Part shown: piece by piece, positions 8,842-16,950 of the stretch
Position numbering within the stretch: the first letter of the stretch is position 1
Layout: each line of letters opens with the position of its first letter
Source: an uncultured Flavobacteriaceae bacterium
GTDB lineage: Bacteria; Bacteroidota; Bacteroidia; Flavobacteriales; Flavobacteriaceae
Direction: 5' to 3'
Assembly: GCA_937773465.1 (NCBI GenBank)
Contig: CALJVK010000019.1
Span: 14,173-78,172 of the forward strand
Length of the DNA stretch: 64,000 bases
Translations under genes and position numbers: made by a program
The notes under the pieces: model-generated
The model's database searches: none
Told to the model about the DNA's origin: nothing
Seen by the model: the letters and a program-made list of their open reading frames with translations, nothing else

Positions 8842-9383
8842 TTGTGTTGTGGGTTATCTGGTGAATTTGACCAGAGTAAATATTTTCCTCCTAATTTTTC
8901 TAACTTTTCTTTCCAAATATTATTTAGATTGTTAAAACATAATGTTTCGATATTTTCGCTTTTAGCTATTATCCAAGAGTTATTTTTTAATTCATTTTTC
9001 AGTTGACCTTCGTCCCAGCCAGAATAACCTAAAAAAAATTTTATCTCACTGCTTTTTATTTTTTTATCATTAATTAGTTTTACAAGTGAATTAAAATCCC
9101 CTCCCCAAAATAGTTTGTCATTTATCTTAACTGAATTTTCTATAAGTAAAGGGACTTTATGTATAAAGTAAAGATTCTCTTTTTCAACTGGACCTCCATT
9201 ATATATCGGAAAATCATAATTAAATTCTGGAATCAAATCTAAGGTTGAATAATTAGATTTTTTATTTAAAATGAACCCAACAGACCCTAATTCATTTTGT
9301 TCTGCAATTAAAACAACAGAGCGACTGAAGTTTAAATCATGTTGAATTGTTGGTTCTGCAAATAAAAGATATCCTTTTTTCAA
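8838..9383 (-). CDS. YqgE/AlgH family protein (UPF0301)
   Basis: 181-residue member of the YqgE/AlgH family: N-terminal GYLLFAEPTIQHDLNFSRSV, GSVGFILNKKS, NGGPVEKENLYFIH and FLGYSGWDEGQL are the family blocks. The cellular role is not established, though AlgH was originally linked to transcriptional control of alginate genes in Pseudomonas. The start overlaps the end of fmt by 4 bases (ATGA type), so yqgE is the last gene of the operon running from the P-loop kinase through fmt. Confidence 0.88.
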   Translation of the reverse strand: MKKGYLLFAEPTIQHDLNFSRSVVLIAEQNELGSVGFILNKKSNYSTLDLIPEFNYDFPIYNGGPVEKENLYFIHKVPLLIENSVKINDKLFWGGDFNSLVKLINDKKIKSSEIKFFLGYSGWDEGQLKNELKNNSWIIAKSENIETLCFNNLNNIWKEKLEKLGGKYLLWSNSPDNPQHN

Positions 9384-10312
9384 CTTAAAACACTCATATT
9401 AAGTGAATTGAATCCATTGTTAAATTCAATGTTTGTCATCATTTTCTTACCCTCTAGTTTTAATTCTAAGACCTCTAATAGTCCATTTCCTGTTGAAACT
9501 AATAATGTGTTTTTATTCATCATTATTGTTCCTGGCTCAAGTTTTTTCTCAATTGTATTAGAATATTCTCTTGATTTATAAATTTTTATTATTTTATTAT
9601 TAACTGAAGACCATGCTGATGGAAAAGGAGAAAGTCCTCTTACAAAATTATTAATTTCATTTGTAGATTTTTTCCATTGAATTCTTGTATTTTCTCTATT
9701 TAATTTAGGTGCCTTTAAATATTTTTCACTCTCATTTTGTTTAATGCCTTTAAAATTTTTACTACTAATTTTTTCTAAAGTTGATAATATAGTAATTGCA
9801 CCTATTTTTTTTAATTTAATATATAATTCTCCTGTGTTTTCATTTTTAGAAATTGGAACTCTTTTCTGTTCTATTATTTCACCACAATCAATTTTTTCAT
9901 TTATATAGAATGTTGAAACACCAGTTTCTTTAAGTCCGTTTATAATTGCCCAATGAATTGGTGCAGCTCCTCTTAAATTTGGTAATATAGAAGCGTGTAA
10001 ATTTATTGTTCCTTTTTCTGGAATTTCCCAAAGTATTTTAGGCAACATCCTAAAAGCAACTACAATAAAGATATCTGGATTTAAATTTTTTATTTCATTA
10101 ATAAAATTTGAATCTTTTAAGTTTTTTGGTTGCAGTATTTTTAGGTTTTTTTTCAATGAATAATCTTTAACATCTGATGTTTTTATTTTTTGTCCTCTTC
10201 CAGCTTGTTTATCTTCAGAGGTAACAACTGCAACAATATTATGGTCTGATTTTACAAGAACATCTAAGCATTCAACTGCAAAATCCGGAGTTCCCATAAA
10301 TATAATATTCAT
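9380..10312 (-). CDS. fmt: Methionyl-tRNA formyltransferase
   Basis: Transfers a formyl group from 10-formyltetrahydrofolate to initiator Met-tRNA. 310 residues, standard length. The N-terminal GTPDFAVECLDVL, the catalytic block HASILPNLRGAAPIHWAI with conserved Asn, His and Asp positions (the Asp in KIDCGEII), and the C-terminal OB-like domain beginning around RGLSPFPSAW are seen. It overlaps both neighbours by 4 bases, giving a three-gene translationally coupled operon. Confidence 0.95.
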   Translation of the reverse strand: MNIIFMGTPDFAVECLDVLVKSDHNIVAVVTSEDKQAGRGQKIKTSDVKDYSLKKNLKILQPKNLKDSNFINEIKNLNPDIFIVVAFRMLPKILWEIPEKGTINLHASILPNLRGAAPIHWAIINGLKETGVSTFYINEKIDCGEIIEQKRVPISKNENTGELYIKLKKIGAITILSTLEKISSKNFKGIKQNESEKYLKAPKLNRENTRIQWKKSTNEINNFVRGLSPFPSAWSSVNNKIIKIYKSREYSNTIEKKLEPGTIMMNKNTLLVSTGNGLLEVLELKLEGKKMMTNIEFNNGFNSLNMSVLS

Positions 10313-10848
10313 ATTTTTTTAAAATTTATAGTTTGTAAAATGTTATCGATCCTATTTGATACACTATTTTTTTCTAATACAATTACTTCAACTTTTAACT
10401 CTTTATAAATTTTCACAATCTCTTCATGAATTTGTTTACATTGATCAAAACTTTCATATCGTACATTATCATTAACATAGATATCCTTCCAAGGTGGAAG
10501 TATGAAGATTTTATCGTAAACAATTTTTTTCGCACTTTCTATAAAGTAATTATCATATTTAATTTTTATAAAATTTAAATAGGCAATTATTTCGTGTACT
10601 CCTCTATCAAAAAATGTAATATCACTTTTTTGAGTTTTATTGTATTGATTAGATCTTAAAATCATCAATCGTTTACTAAATTCTATAGGATCCTTTAAAA
10701 AAAACTGTTTTACCCCTTTTTTTTGCTCACTCTCTGTTATATCTCTAACAATTTCGTTTTCACAATTGTAGCCCTTTTTTTCTAACCCTTTTATAAGTTC
10801 AGTTTTTCCAGTTCCAGGACCTCCAGTTATTAATATTTTTTTATTCAT
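10309..10848 (-). CDS. P-loop ATPase/kinase-like protein (AAA_28 type)
   Basis: 179 residues with a clear Walker A, GGPGTGKTELI (residues 8-18), a DRGVHEIIAY motif resembling the DRG/DRS base of nucleotide kinases, and IFILPPWKDIYVNDNVR near residue 125, typical of the small Bacteroidota ATPases annotated as AAA_28/ATP-binding. Likely a small-molecule kinase; the substrate cannot be read from the sequence. First gene of the operon with fmt and yqgE, and divergent from DUF493. Confidence 0.7.
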   Translation of the reverse strand: MNKKILITGGPGTGKTELIKGLEKKGYNCENEIVRDITESEQKKGVKQFFLKDPIEFSKRLMILRSNQYNKTQKSDITFFDRGVHEIIAYLNFIKIKYDNYFIESAKKIVYDKIFILPPWKDIYVNDNVRYESFDQCKQIHEEIVKIYKELKVEVIVLEKNSVSNRIDNILQTINFKKI

Positions 10849-10889
10849 AATATGCTATGCAAAATAAACAATTAATAGTACTTTCTATA

Positions 10890-10897
10890 TATATTTG
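10890..10897 (+). promoter_or_regulatory. Candidate -7 box for the DUF493 gene
   Basis: TATATTTG matches the TAnnTTTG consensus exactly but no good TTTG lies 18-21 bases upstream. It ends 4 bases before the GTG at 10902, which would make the message leaderless or nearly so, and helps decide the GTG start. Confidence 0.4.
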
Positions 10898-10901
10898 CCA
10901 T

Positions 10902-11189
10902 GTGAATAATGATAATAATGATTTTTACGAAAGGTTAGAAAAACAATTATCAGATTCTTCTTCTTGGCCAAGTTTATATAGATTTAAGTTTATTATTAAA
11001 TCGGAAATTAATGATATTGATCAACTTAAGTCTATTTTTAATGATATTAAAAATGTTGATATTTCGTCTCGAGTTTCTTCTAATAAAAAATTCACAAGTT
11101 TTTCGATAACAGCAATAATGAAATCTCCGAGTGTTATCATCAAAAAATACAAATTAGCCTCAAAGATTAATGGAATTATTTCATTATGA
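10902..11189 (+). CDS. DUF493 family protein (YbeD-like)
   Basis: Small ACT-like alpha/beta protein, 95 residues from the GTG at 10902: FYERLEKQL, SWPSLYRFKFIIKS, SRVSSNKKFTSFSI and IISKY/IKKYKLASKINGIISL match Bacteroidota DUF493 along their whole length. An ATG at 10857 in the same frame would add 15 residues with no family counterpart, would leave only 8 bases to the divergent gene, and would place the -7 box inside the coding region, so the GTG is preferred. Function is unknown; YbeD of E. coli is likewise uncharacterised. Confidence 0.75.
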   Translation: MNNDNNDFYERLEKQLSDSSSWPSLYRFKFIIKSEINDIDQLKSIFNDIKNVDISSRVSSNKKFTSFSITAIMKSPSVIIKKYKLASKINGIISL

Positions 11190-11200
11190 TTTAATTTTAT

Positions 11201-11208
11201 TAAATTTG
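11201..11208 (+). promoter_or_regulatory. Candidate -7 box for DUF4290-murA
   Basis: TAAATTTG fits TAnnTTTG exactly in the 49-base gap between the DUF493 and DUF4290 genes. The upstream element is only TTTC at an 18-base spacing, so this is a moderate candidate; the implied leader is about 25 bases. Confidence 0.45.
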
Positions 11209-11238
11209 CTAAACTTCATTTTTTAAACAACCCATAAA

Positions 11239-11892
11239 TTGATAGATAACTTACAATACAACACAGAACGTTCTAAGCTCATAATTCCAGAGTATGGAAG
11301 ACATTTACACAAGATGATTGATCAAGCTCTTGCTTGTGAGAATAGAGATGAACGAAGTAATATAGCAAAAGCAATAATAGGTGTTATGGGAAATATGAAC
11401 CCGCATCTTAGAGATGTTCCTGAATTTCAACATAAATTATGGGATCAATTATTTATTATGTCTGATTTTGCTTTAGATATTGATTGCCCGTATCCTCTTC
11501 CATCTAAAGAGGTGTTCGATCAAAGACCAGATAAACTAAAATATCCTCAAAATTTTCCTAAATATCGATTTTATGGAAATAATATTAAACGTATGATTGA
11601 CGTTGCCGTTAACTGGGAAGATGGGGAAATGAAAAAAGAACTTATTTATGTAATAGCAAATCACATGAAAAAGTGTTTTTTAAACTGGAATAAAGATACA
11701 GTTGAAGATGATGTTATTTTTAAACATTTAAATGAGCTCTCAAATGGAAAAATTAATTATTCTATTGAAGATAAGCCATTGTCAGATTCTCAAAACCTTA
11801 TCAAGTTAACAAATAAAAAGTTCACTAAAACTCCTGTTCATAAAAACAATAAGAAGCACTATAGAAATTTTAAAAAAAGGAGTAATAATTAA
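11239..11892 (+). CDS. DUF4290 family protein
   Basis: 217-residue Bacteroidota-specific protein. The conserved N-terminal half reads YNTERSKLIIPEYGRHLHKM, then NMNPHLRDVPEFQHKLWDQL and FALDIDCPYPLP; the C-terminal 45 residues are a lysine- and asparagine-rich basic tail, which may bind RNA or DNA (inference). The start is a TTG at 11239, since no ATG or GTG lies between the upstream stop and the conserved block. It lies 9 bases before murA, an arrangement I know to be common in Flavobacteriia. No function is established. Confidence 0.8.
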   Translation: MIDNLQYNTERSKLIIPEYGRHLHKMIDQALACENRDERSNIAKAIIGVMGNMNPHLRDVPEFQHKLWDQLFIMSDFALDIDCPYPLPSKEVFDQRPDKLKYPQNFPKYRFYGNNIKRMIDVAVNWEDGEMKKELIYVIANHMKKCFLNWNKDTVEDDVIFKHLNELSNGKINYSIEDKPLSDSQNLIKLTNKKFTKTPVHKNNKKHYRNFKKRSNN

Positions 11893-11901
11893 TTATTTTA
11901 A

Positions 11902-13209
11902 ATGGGTACTTTTTCAATTCAAGGCGGTACAAAATTAAAAGGTGAAGTAATTCCTCAAGGTGCAAAAAATGAAGCCTTACAGGTTATTTGTGCTTGTTTA
12001 TTGACAAAAGATAAAATTGTAATTGATAATATTCCTGAGATAATTGACGTTTTAAAATTAATTGACTTATTAAGTTCTCTTGGAGTTAAAGTAATAAGAA
12101 TTAAAAAAAACAAATATTCTTTTCAAGCTGATAATGTAAATATTGATTACCTGAATTCAAAGGAATTTAAAATTAAAGGCAGTAGTTTAAGAGGGTCAAT
12201 TATGATAGTAGGTCCTTTATTAGCTAGATTCGGTAAGGGATATATTCCAAAACCTGGAGGTGATAAAATTGGAAGAAGAAGATTAGATACTCATTTTCTT
12301 GGTTTGATTAAGCTAGGAGCATCTTTCAGATATAATAAAGAAGAATATTTTTACGGCGTTGAAGCCAAGGAGTTAAAGGGATCATTTATTTTACTTGATC
12401 AGGCTTCTGTTACTGGAACTGCTAATGTTTTAATGGCATCTGTTTTAGCAACTGGAAAAACTGAGATTTATAATGCCGCTTGTGAACCTTACATACAACA
12501 GTTATGTAAGATGTTAATTTCTATGGGAGCTGATATTTCGGGCTTAGGCTCAAATCTATTGACTATTAACGGTGTCAAAACTTTAAACGGATGTACTCAC
12601 AAGGTTTTGCCTGATATGATTGAAATAGGTAGTTGGATAGGCTTAGCAGCAATGACTAAAAGTAGAATTACTATAAAAAATGTTAGTTGGGAAAATTTAG
12701 GACAAATACCTAATGTTTTTAGAAAGCTTGGTATTAAATTAGAAAAACAAAATGACGACATTTTTATTGATGAACATAATGATGGTTATGAAGTTCAAAA
12801 TTATATTGATGGCTCAGTTTTAACTATTTCTGATGCACCTTGGCCTGGATTTACACCAGACTTGTTGAGTATTATTTTAGTTGTAGCAACGCAAGCTAAG
12901 GGAAGTGTACTAATTCATCAAAAAATGTTTGAAAGCAGATTGTTTTTTGTAGATAAATTAATAGATATGGGTGCTAAAATAATATTATGTGACCCACATA
13001 GAGCGAATGTAATAGGTCATAATTTTACTTCACAATTAAAAGCAACTACAATGGTTTCTCCTGATATAAGAGCAGGTATTTCATTATTAATAGCTGCGCT
13101 TTCAGCGAAAGGCAAAAGTATAATTCATAATATTGAACAAATCGATAGGGGATATGAAAATATTGACGAGAGGCTTAGAGCTCTTGGTGCTAAAATCGAG
13201 AGGATTTAA
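11902..13209 (+). CDS. murA: UDP-N-acetylglucosamine 1-carboxyvinyltransferase MurA (Asp at the fosfomycin site)
   Basis: First committed step of peptidoglycan synthesis: moves enolpyruvate from PEP to UDP-GlcNAc. 435 residues, with the KNEAL motif near residue 22 (catalytic Lys), LRGSIMIVGPLLARFG and the active-site loop KPGGDKIGRRRLDTH. The residue equivalent to E. coli Cys115 is Asp121 here. Asp at this site is natural in several bacterial groups and is known to keep activity while blocking covalent fosfomycin binding. The stop codon shares the palindrome TTAA with the stop of the convergent TIGR03643 gene. Confidence 0.95.
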   Translation: MGTFSIQGGTKLKGEVIPQGAKNEALQVICACLLTKDKIVIDNIPEIIDVLKLIDLLSSLGVKVIRIKKNKYSFQADNVNIDYLNSKEFKIKGSSLRGSIMIVGPLLARFGKGYIPKPGGDKIGRRRLDTHFLGLIKLGASFRYNKEEYFYGVEAKELKGSFILLDQASVTGTANVLMASVLATGKTEIYNAACEPYIQQLCKMLISMGADISGLGSNLLTINGVKTLNGCTHKVLPDMIEIGSWIGLAAMTKSRITIKNVSWENLGQIPNVFRKLGIKLEKQNDDIFIDEHNDGYEVQNYIDGSVLTISDAPWPGFTPDLLSIILVVATQAKGSVLIHQKMFESRLFFVDKLIDMGAKIILCDPHRANVIGHNFTSQLKATTMVSPDIRAGISLLIAALSAKGKSIIHNIEQIDRGYENIDERLRALGAKIERI

Positions 13210-13481
13210 TTTCGTTTAGATATTTTATTTCCAGTTGACCTCTGTCTTGTGCATTTAAATCTATTTACAGTATCATCCCTAAGTTTAATGTGTTTCGTTT
13301 TTCTACCTTGAACTCTTTTTCTCCACATTGCAAAACTTTTTGACTTCATCTCTCTTCTCATTAATTGGATGACTTCTTTTTCTGTTAATCCAAATTGAAA
13401 TGTAATAGCTTCAAATGGGGTTCTATCTTCCCAAGCCATTTCTATTATTCTATCAATCTGAATAAGGTCAAGTTTAACCAT
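13206..13481 (-). CDS. TIGR03643 family small protein, last gene of the photolyase operon
   Basis: 91-residue basic protein: an acidic helix-turn-helix-like N-terminus (IDRIIEMAWEDRTPFEAI), then GLTEKEVIQLMRREMKS and FAMWRKRVQGRKTKH, followed by an Arg/Lys-rich tail. It is the TIGR03643 family, found mainly in marine bacteria and of unknown function; the N-terminal half resembles a sigma-like or HTH DNA-binding helix pair (inference). It starts 1 base after the stop of the photolyase-related gene, so it belongs to the same leftward operon. A role with photoreactivation is suggested only by this context. Confidence 0.75.
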   Translation of the reverse strand: MVKLDLIQIDRIIEMAWEDRTPFEAITFQFGLTEKEVIQLMRREMKSKSFAMWRKRVQGRKTKHIKLRDDTVNRFKCTRQRSTGNKISKRN

Positions 13482-13482
13482 A

Positions 13483-14952
13483 TTATAAATTTTTTATATA
13501 ATTATCTGCACTTAAAAGTAATTTTTCCTTTTTTAAGGGATCCATTTTATCGAAACTACTAATAAGCATTCTCATTCTTGGATTTTTTTTAAAAAACTCT
13601 CTTTGTTTGTCCATAAATGACCAAAATAATCCATCCCAGATATCACTCCAATCCCCTTTCTTATAATCACTCATTTTTATAATATAATTACTACTGCTTA
13701 TATAGGGTTTTGTAGACATTAATCCGCCATCTGCAAATTGGCTCATCCCATATACATTAGGAACCATTACCCAATCATAAGAATCAATAAAAAGTTCCAT
13801 AAACCATCTGTAAACTTCATCAGGATCGAATTCGCATAATACCATAAAATTACCTAAAATCATTAGTCTTTCTATATGATTAGCATAACCAGACTTATTA
13901 ACTTTTTTAATAGTATCATCAATAGGATCAATTCCTGTTGTTCCATTATAAAATGATTTAGGTATTTTTCTTTTAAAACCCCAATAATTCTTTGTTCTTT
14001 CTTCCGAGCCTTTACAAATGTATACACCTCTAATAAATTCTCTCCAACCAATTATTTGTCTTATAAACCCCTCAGATGAGTTGAGTGGTATATTGTTTTT
14101 TTTATAAAACTCAATTGATTCATGAAGAATGTATTTTGGATCTAATAGACCTGAATTAATAAGCGGAGACAAAACACTATGATTTATTATAGATTCGTTT
14201 TTTAAAATAGCATCTTCATAAATTCCAAACTCATTAAATCTAGTTTTTAAAAAATTATTAAACCATTCTTTTGATGTTTTAAAATCTGTAGGATATAATT
14301 GTGATTCACCTAATTCTCCATAGTTTTTAGAAAAATACTTAGAAACATATTTTTTTGAACTATTGTAATTACTACTTTCAAGGTAGGAATATTCAATTAC
14401 AGGTGTAGTTTTATTTTTTGGAAATTTTTTTCTATTTAAATCATCATAAGTCCATTTACCTCCTTCAGGTTTATTTTCATTGTTTAAAAGAATATTAAAT
14501 TTTATTCTTTGATTCTTATAAAATGATGTTTGGAAAAGCTTTTTTTTAATTGGATTAAAGAAAGGATTCAATTCACTTTTTTTAGTTAAAAAAAGAGGAT
14601 TTTCGTGAATATTTATATTAATATTTTTTTCTTCACATGAGGAAAATATTCTTTTTTCAAGCCAATTATCAATTGGATTATAGATGTAAATTTCTTGAGC
14701 TTTTATGTTTTTTAAAAATATTCTTATGTCAGATTCTTTGTCGTAAGAATTTATATATGTGACCTCTAATCCTTTGGCTTTCAGATAATCATAATAATTC
14801 ATCATAGAGTCTCTATGAAATAGTATTTTTTGTTTATGAAAATTATAATGATTAAAAAATAAATGTTCTTCAATTAAATACGTAGTATTATTATTGTCAA
14901 ACAATAAACTTTTTTCAAATAATTGATTTGGGAAAATTATATTTATTTTCAA
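13483..14952 (-). CDS. Cryptochrome/photolyase-related protein (DPRP family) without Fe-S cysteines
   Basis: 489-residue flavoprotein of the deoxyribodipyrimidine photolyase-related (DPRP, FeS-BCP/CryPro) group. N-terminal Rossmann-like antenna domain (INIIFPNQLF, LFHRDSMMNYYDYLK), then the FAD-binding helical domain with IRQIIGWREFIRGVY, GYANHIERLMILGNFM and NVYGMSQFADGGLMSTKPYISS. Characterised members (PhrB, CryB) ligate a [4Fe-4S] cluster through four Cys, several in a C-terminal MSDYCxxC-type loop. Here that loop reads MSDYKKGDWSDIWDGLFW (427-444) and the whole protein has only three Cys (106, 313, 373), so a four-Cys cluster cannot form. Overlaps phrB by 4 bases. It may repair (6-4) lesions or sense blue light; which is not decidable here. 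Confidence 0.85.
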   Translation of the reverse strand: MKINIIFPNQLFEKSLLFDNNNTTYLIEEHLFFNHYNFHKQKILFHRDSMMNYYDYLKAKGLEVTYINSYDKESDIRIFLKNIKAQEIYIYNPIDNWLEKRIFSSCEEKNININIHENPLFLTKKSELNPFFNPIKKKLFQTSFYKNQRIKFNILLNNENKPEGGKWTYDDLNRKKFPKNKTTPVIEYSYLESSNYNSSKKYVSKYFSKNYGELGESQLYPTDFKTSKEWFNNFLKTRFNEFGIYEDAILKNESIINHSVLSPLINSGLLDPKYILHESIEFYKKNNIPLNSSEGFIRQIIGWREFIRGVYICKGSEERTKNYWGFKRKIPKSFYNGTTGIDPIDDTIKKVNKSGYANHIERLMILGNFMVLCEFDPDEVYRWFMELFIDSYDWVMVPNVYGMSQFADGGLMSTKPYISSSNYIIKMSDYKKGDWSDIWDGLFWSFMDKQREFFKKNPRMRMLISSFDKMDPLKKEKLLLSADNYIKNL

Positions 14953-16247
14953 GTGTTTAAAGCTTTTTTATAAGTTATTAGACATCTTTCTCTGGCTTCT
15001 TTATGATCAACTATTGGGCTTATGTAATGATTTGTTTCAAATTCTGGCACCCATTTTTTTACATAATTAAATTGTTTATCAAATTTTTTAAGTTGTTCAT
15101 GGGGATTAAAAATTCTAAAGTATGGTGCCGCATCTACTCCGCAACCTGCCACCCATTGCCAGTTTCCAACATTACTAGCAGTTTCATAATCAAACAGTTT
15201 TTCTCTAAAATACGCTTCACCCCATCTCCAATCAATAAGCAGATGTTTACACAAAAAACTACCTACTACCATTCTAACTCTGTTGTGCATAAATCCAGTT
15301 TCGTTTAATTCTCTCATTCCTGCGTCAACTAGCGGATATCCAGTTTGACCATTACACCATTTTGAAAAATCTTTTTCATCATTTAGCCATTCAATTCTAT
15401 CATACTTTGGTTTAAAGCTTTCAATTACAGTTCTTGGAAAATGATAAAGTATTTGTTGAAAAAACTCTCTCCATATTAATTCTTTTAAAAAAGTATTATT
15501 AGTTGAATTATGAGCTTTTTTTATTAATTTTCTAGTACTAATTGTTCCAAACCTTAATTCTACTCCCGCTTTTGATGTTCCGTTTGAACTAGGGAAATTT
15601 CTTTTTGATTCATAATTATTTACTATCTGATCTGAAATATCACTTTTTAAAAACTTTATATTTGATTTAACAAATCCCATTGACTCAGAATTGAACTTAT
15701 GTTCATTTGATATTAAATTTTCAATTAAATTTTCAGAACAATACTCAGGAACTCCATCTTCATTCATTTTAATGATCCATTTTTTAGAAAACGGAGTATA
15801 AACCCTGTATGGTGTTCCATCATCTTTTACAACTTCATTTTTTTCGAACAAAACATGATCTTTGTAATCGAGGAATTTTATTTTATTATCTTCCAAATAA
15901 CTCTTAATAATACTATCTCTTTTAATTGAATATGGTGTGTAATCTCTGTTCGTATATACTTTTTGAACATCATGTTTGTTTATAAGATCTGAAAAAACAT
16001 TTTTGGGATTTCCGTAAAAACATGAAATTGATTTATTTTTTTTTGACAAAAGATCATTCATATTTGAGATTGAATGAATTATATATTCAATCCTATGATC
16101 ATTTTCTTTTAATTTATTTAAAATATTTTTATCAAAAATAAAAATTGGTAATACATTTTCTTTCTCTTTTAATGCATTGTACAAACCTTTATTGTCATCT
16201 AATCTTAGATCTCTTCTAAACCAAAATATTGAAATTTTATTCTTCAA
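14949..16247 (-). CDS. phrB: Deoxyribodipyrimidine photolyase (class I CPD photolyase)
   Basis: Uses blue light and FADH- to split cyclobutane pyrimidine dimers. 432 residues: N-terminal antenna domain (ISIFWFRRDLRLDDNKGL, LPIFIFD), then the catalytic domain with TSKAGVELRFGTIS, LIWREFFQQILYHFP, CNGQTGYPLVDAGMREL, GFMHNRVRMVVGSFL, the DWRWGEAYF block and NVGNWQWVAGCGVDAAPYFRIF, the last being typical of class I CPD enzymes. The start is immediately after the SDR stop (1-base junction) and its end overlaps the photolyase-related gene by 4 bases, so translation is coupled through the operon. Confidence 0.95.
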   Translation of the reverse strand: MKNKISIFWFRRDLRLDDNKGLYNALKEKENVLPIFIFDKNILNKLKENDHRIEYIIHSISNMNDLLSKKNKSISCFYGNPKNVFSDLINKHDVQKVYTNRDYTPYSIKRDSIIKSYLEDNKIKFLDYKDHVLFEKNEVVKDDGTPYRVYTPFSKKWIIKMNEDGVPEYCSENLIENLISNEHKFNSESMGFVKSNIKFLKSDISDQIVNNYESKRNFPSSNGTSKAGVELRFGTISTRKLIKKAHNSTNNTFLKELIWREFFQQILYHFPRTVIESFKPKYDRIEWLNDEKDFSKWCNGQTGYPLVDAGMRELNETGFMHNRVRMVVGSFLCKHLLIDWRWGEAYFREKLFDYETASNVGNWQWVAGCGVDAAPYFRIFNPHEQLKKFDKQFNYVKKWVPEFETNHYISPIVDHKEARERCLITYKKALNT

Positions 16248-16946
16248 TTACGAAAGATTAATTGATGATATTCCACCATCAACACCAAATGTTTGTCCAG
16301 TAACCCATGAGCTACTATCACTTAGTAGATGAACAACTGAATTAGCTATATCTTTTGGATTTCCGTGTCTTTTTAGGGGATGTTTTTCACCTACTTTTTC
16401 TTTTTTTAAATCATTATTTAAAAATCTTTGAGCCATTGGTGTATCAGTAAGTGATGGTGCTATGACATTAACTCTTAATGAAGGAGCATACTCTGCTGCT
16501 AAGGATCTAGCAAAACCTTCAATTGCTCCTTTTGACGCCGAAACACTAGTATGAAATGGCATACCGACTTTTACAGCAACAGTACTAAATAATACAACAC
16601 TAGAGTTTCCAGATTTTTTGAGATTATTTATTACTTTTTGTAATGACTTGACCATTGATAAAAAATTAATGTTCAAATCTTCTTCAAAAGTGCTAAGTTT
16701 TAGACTCCTAAATGGTCTAAGGTTAATGCTTCCAGGACAATAAACAAAACCATGTAATTCTTCAGGAATAGTTTCAGTGTTTAATTCTTCGTTTAAAACA
16801 TCATATTTAATGTAATTAACATTTAAATCTTTAAAATTATCGTTAGACCTACTGGCAACATAAATATTATGTTGATTGTGTATTAGTTTTATAGTTTCGT
16901 AACCGATTCCGGATGATCCACCAATAAATAGAATATTTTTTTTCAT
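16248..16946 (-). CDS. Short-chain dehydrogenase/reductase in the photolyase operon
   Basis: Classical SDR of 232 residues from the ATG at 16946. The cofactor loop GGSSGIGYETI, the YCPGSINL segment, the active-site Ser in VVLFSTVAV, an SASKGAIEGFARSLAAEYAP helix in which the usual YxxxK is SxxxK (the catalytic Tyr appears to be replaced by Ser: VSASKG), and the C-terminal GQTFGVDGGISS are seen. The Tyr replacement makes the catalytic state uncertain. A TTG at 16964 would add six residues and overlap the SRPBCC gene. Substrate unknown; SDR plus SRPBCC next to photolyase genes recurs in marine bacteria. Confidence 0.8.
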   Translation of the reverse strand: MKKNILFIGGSSGIGYETIKLIHNQHNIYVASRSNDNFKDLNVNYIKYDVLNEELNTETIPEELHGFVYCPGSINLRPFRSLKLSTFEEDLNINFLSMVKSLQKVINNLKKSGNSSVVLFSTVAVKVGMPFHTSVSASKGAIEGFARSLAAEYAPSLRVNVIAPSLTDTPMAQRFLNNDLKKEKVGEKHPLKRHGNPKDIANSVVHLLSDSSSWVTGQTFGVDGGISSINLS

Positions 16947-16950
16947 GATA

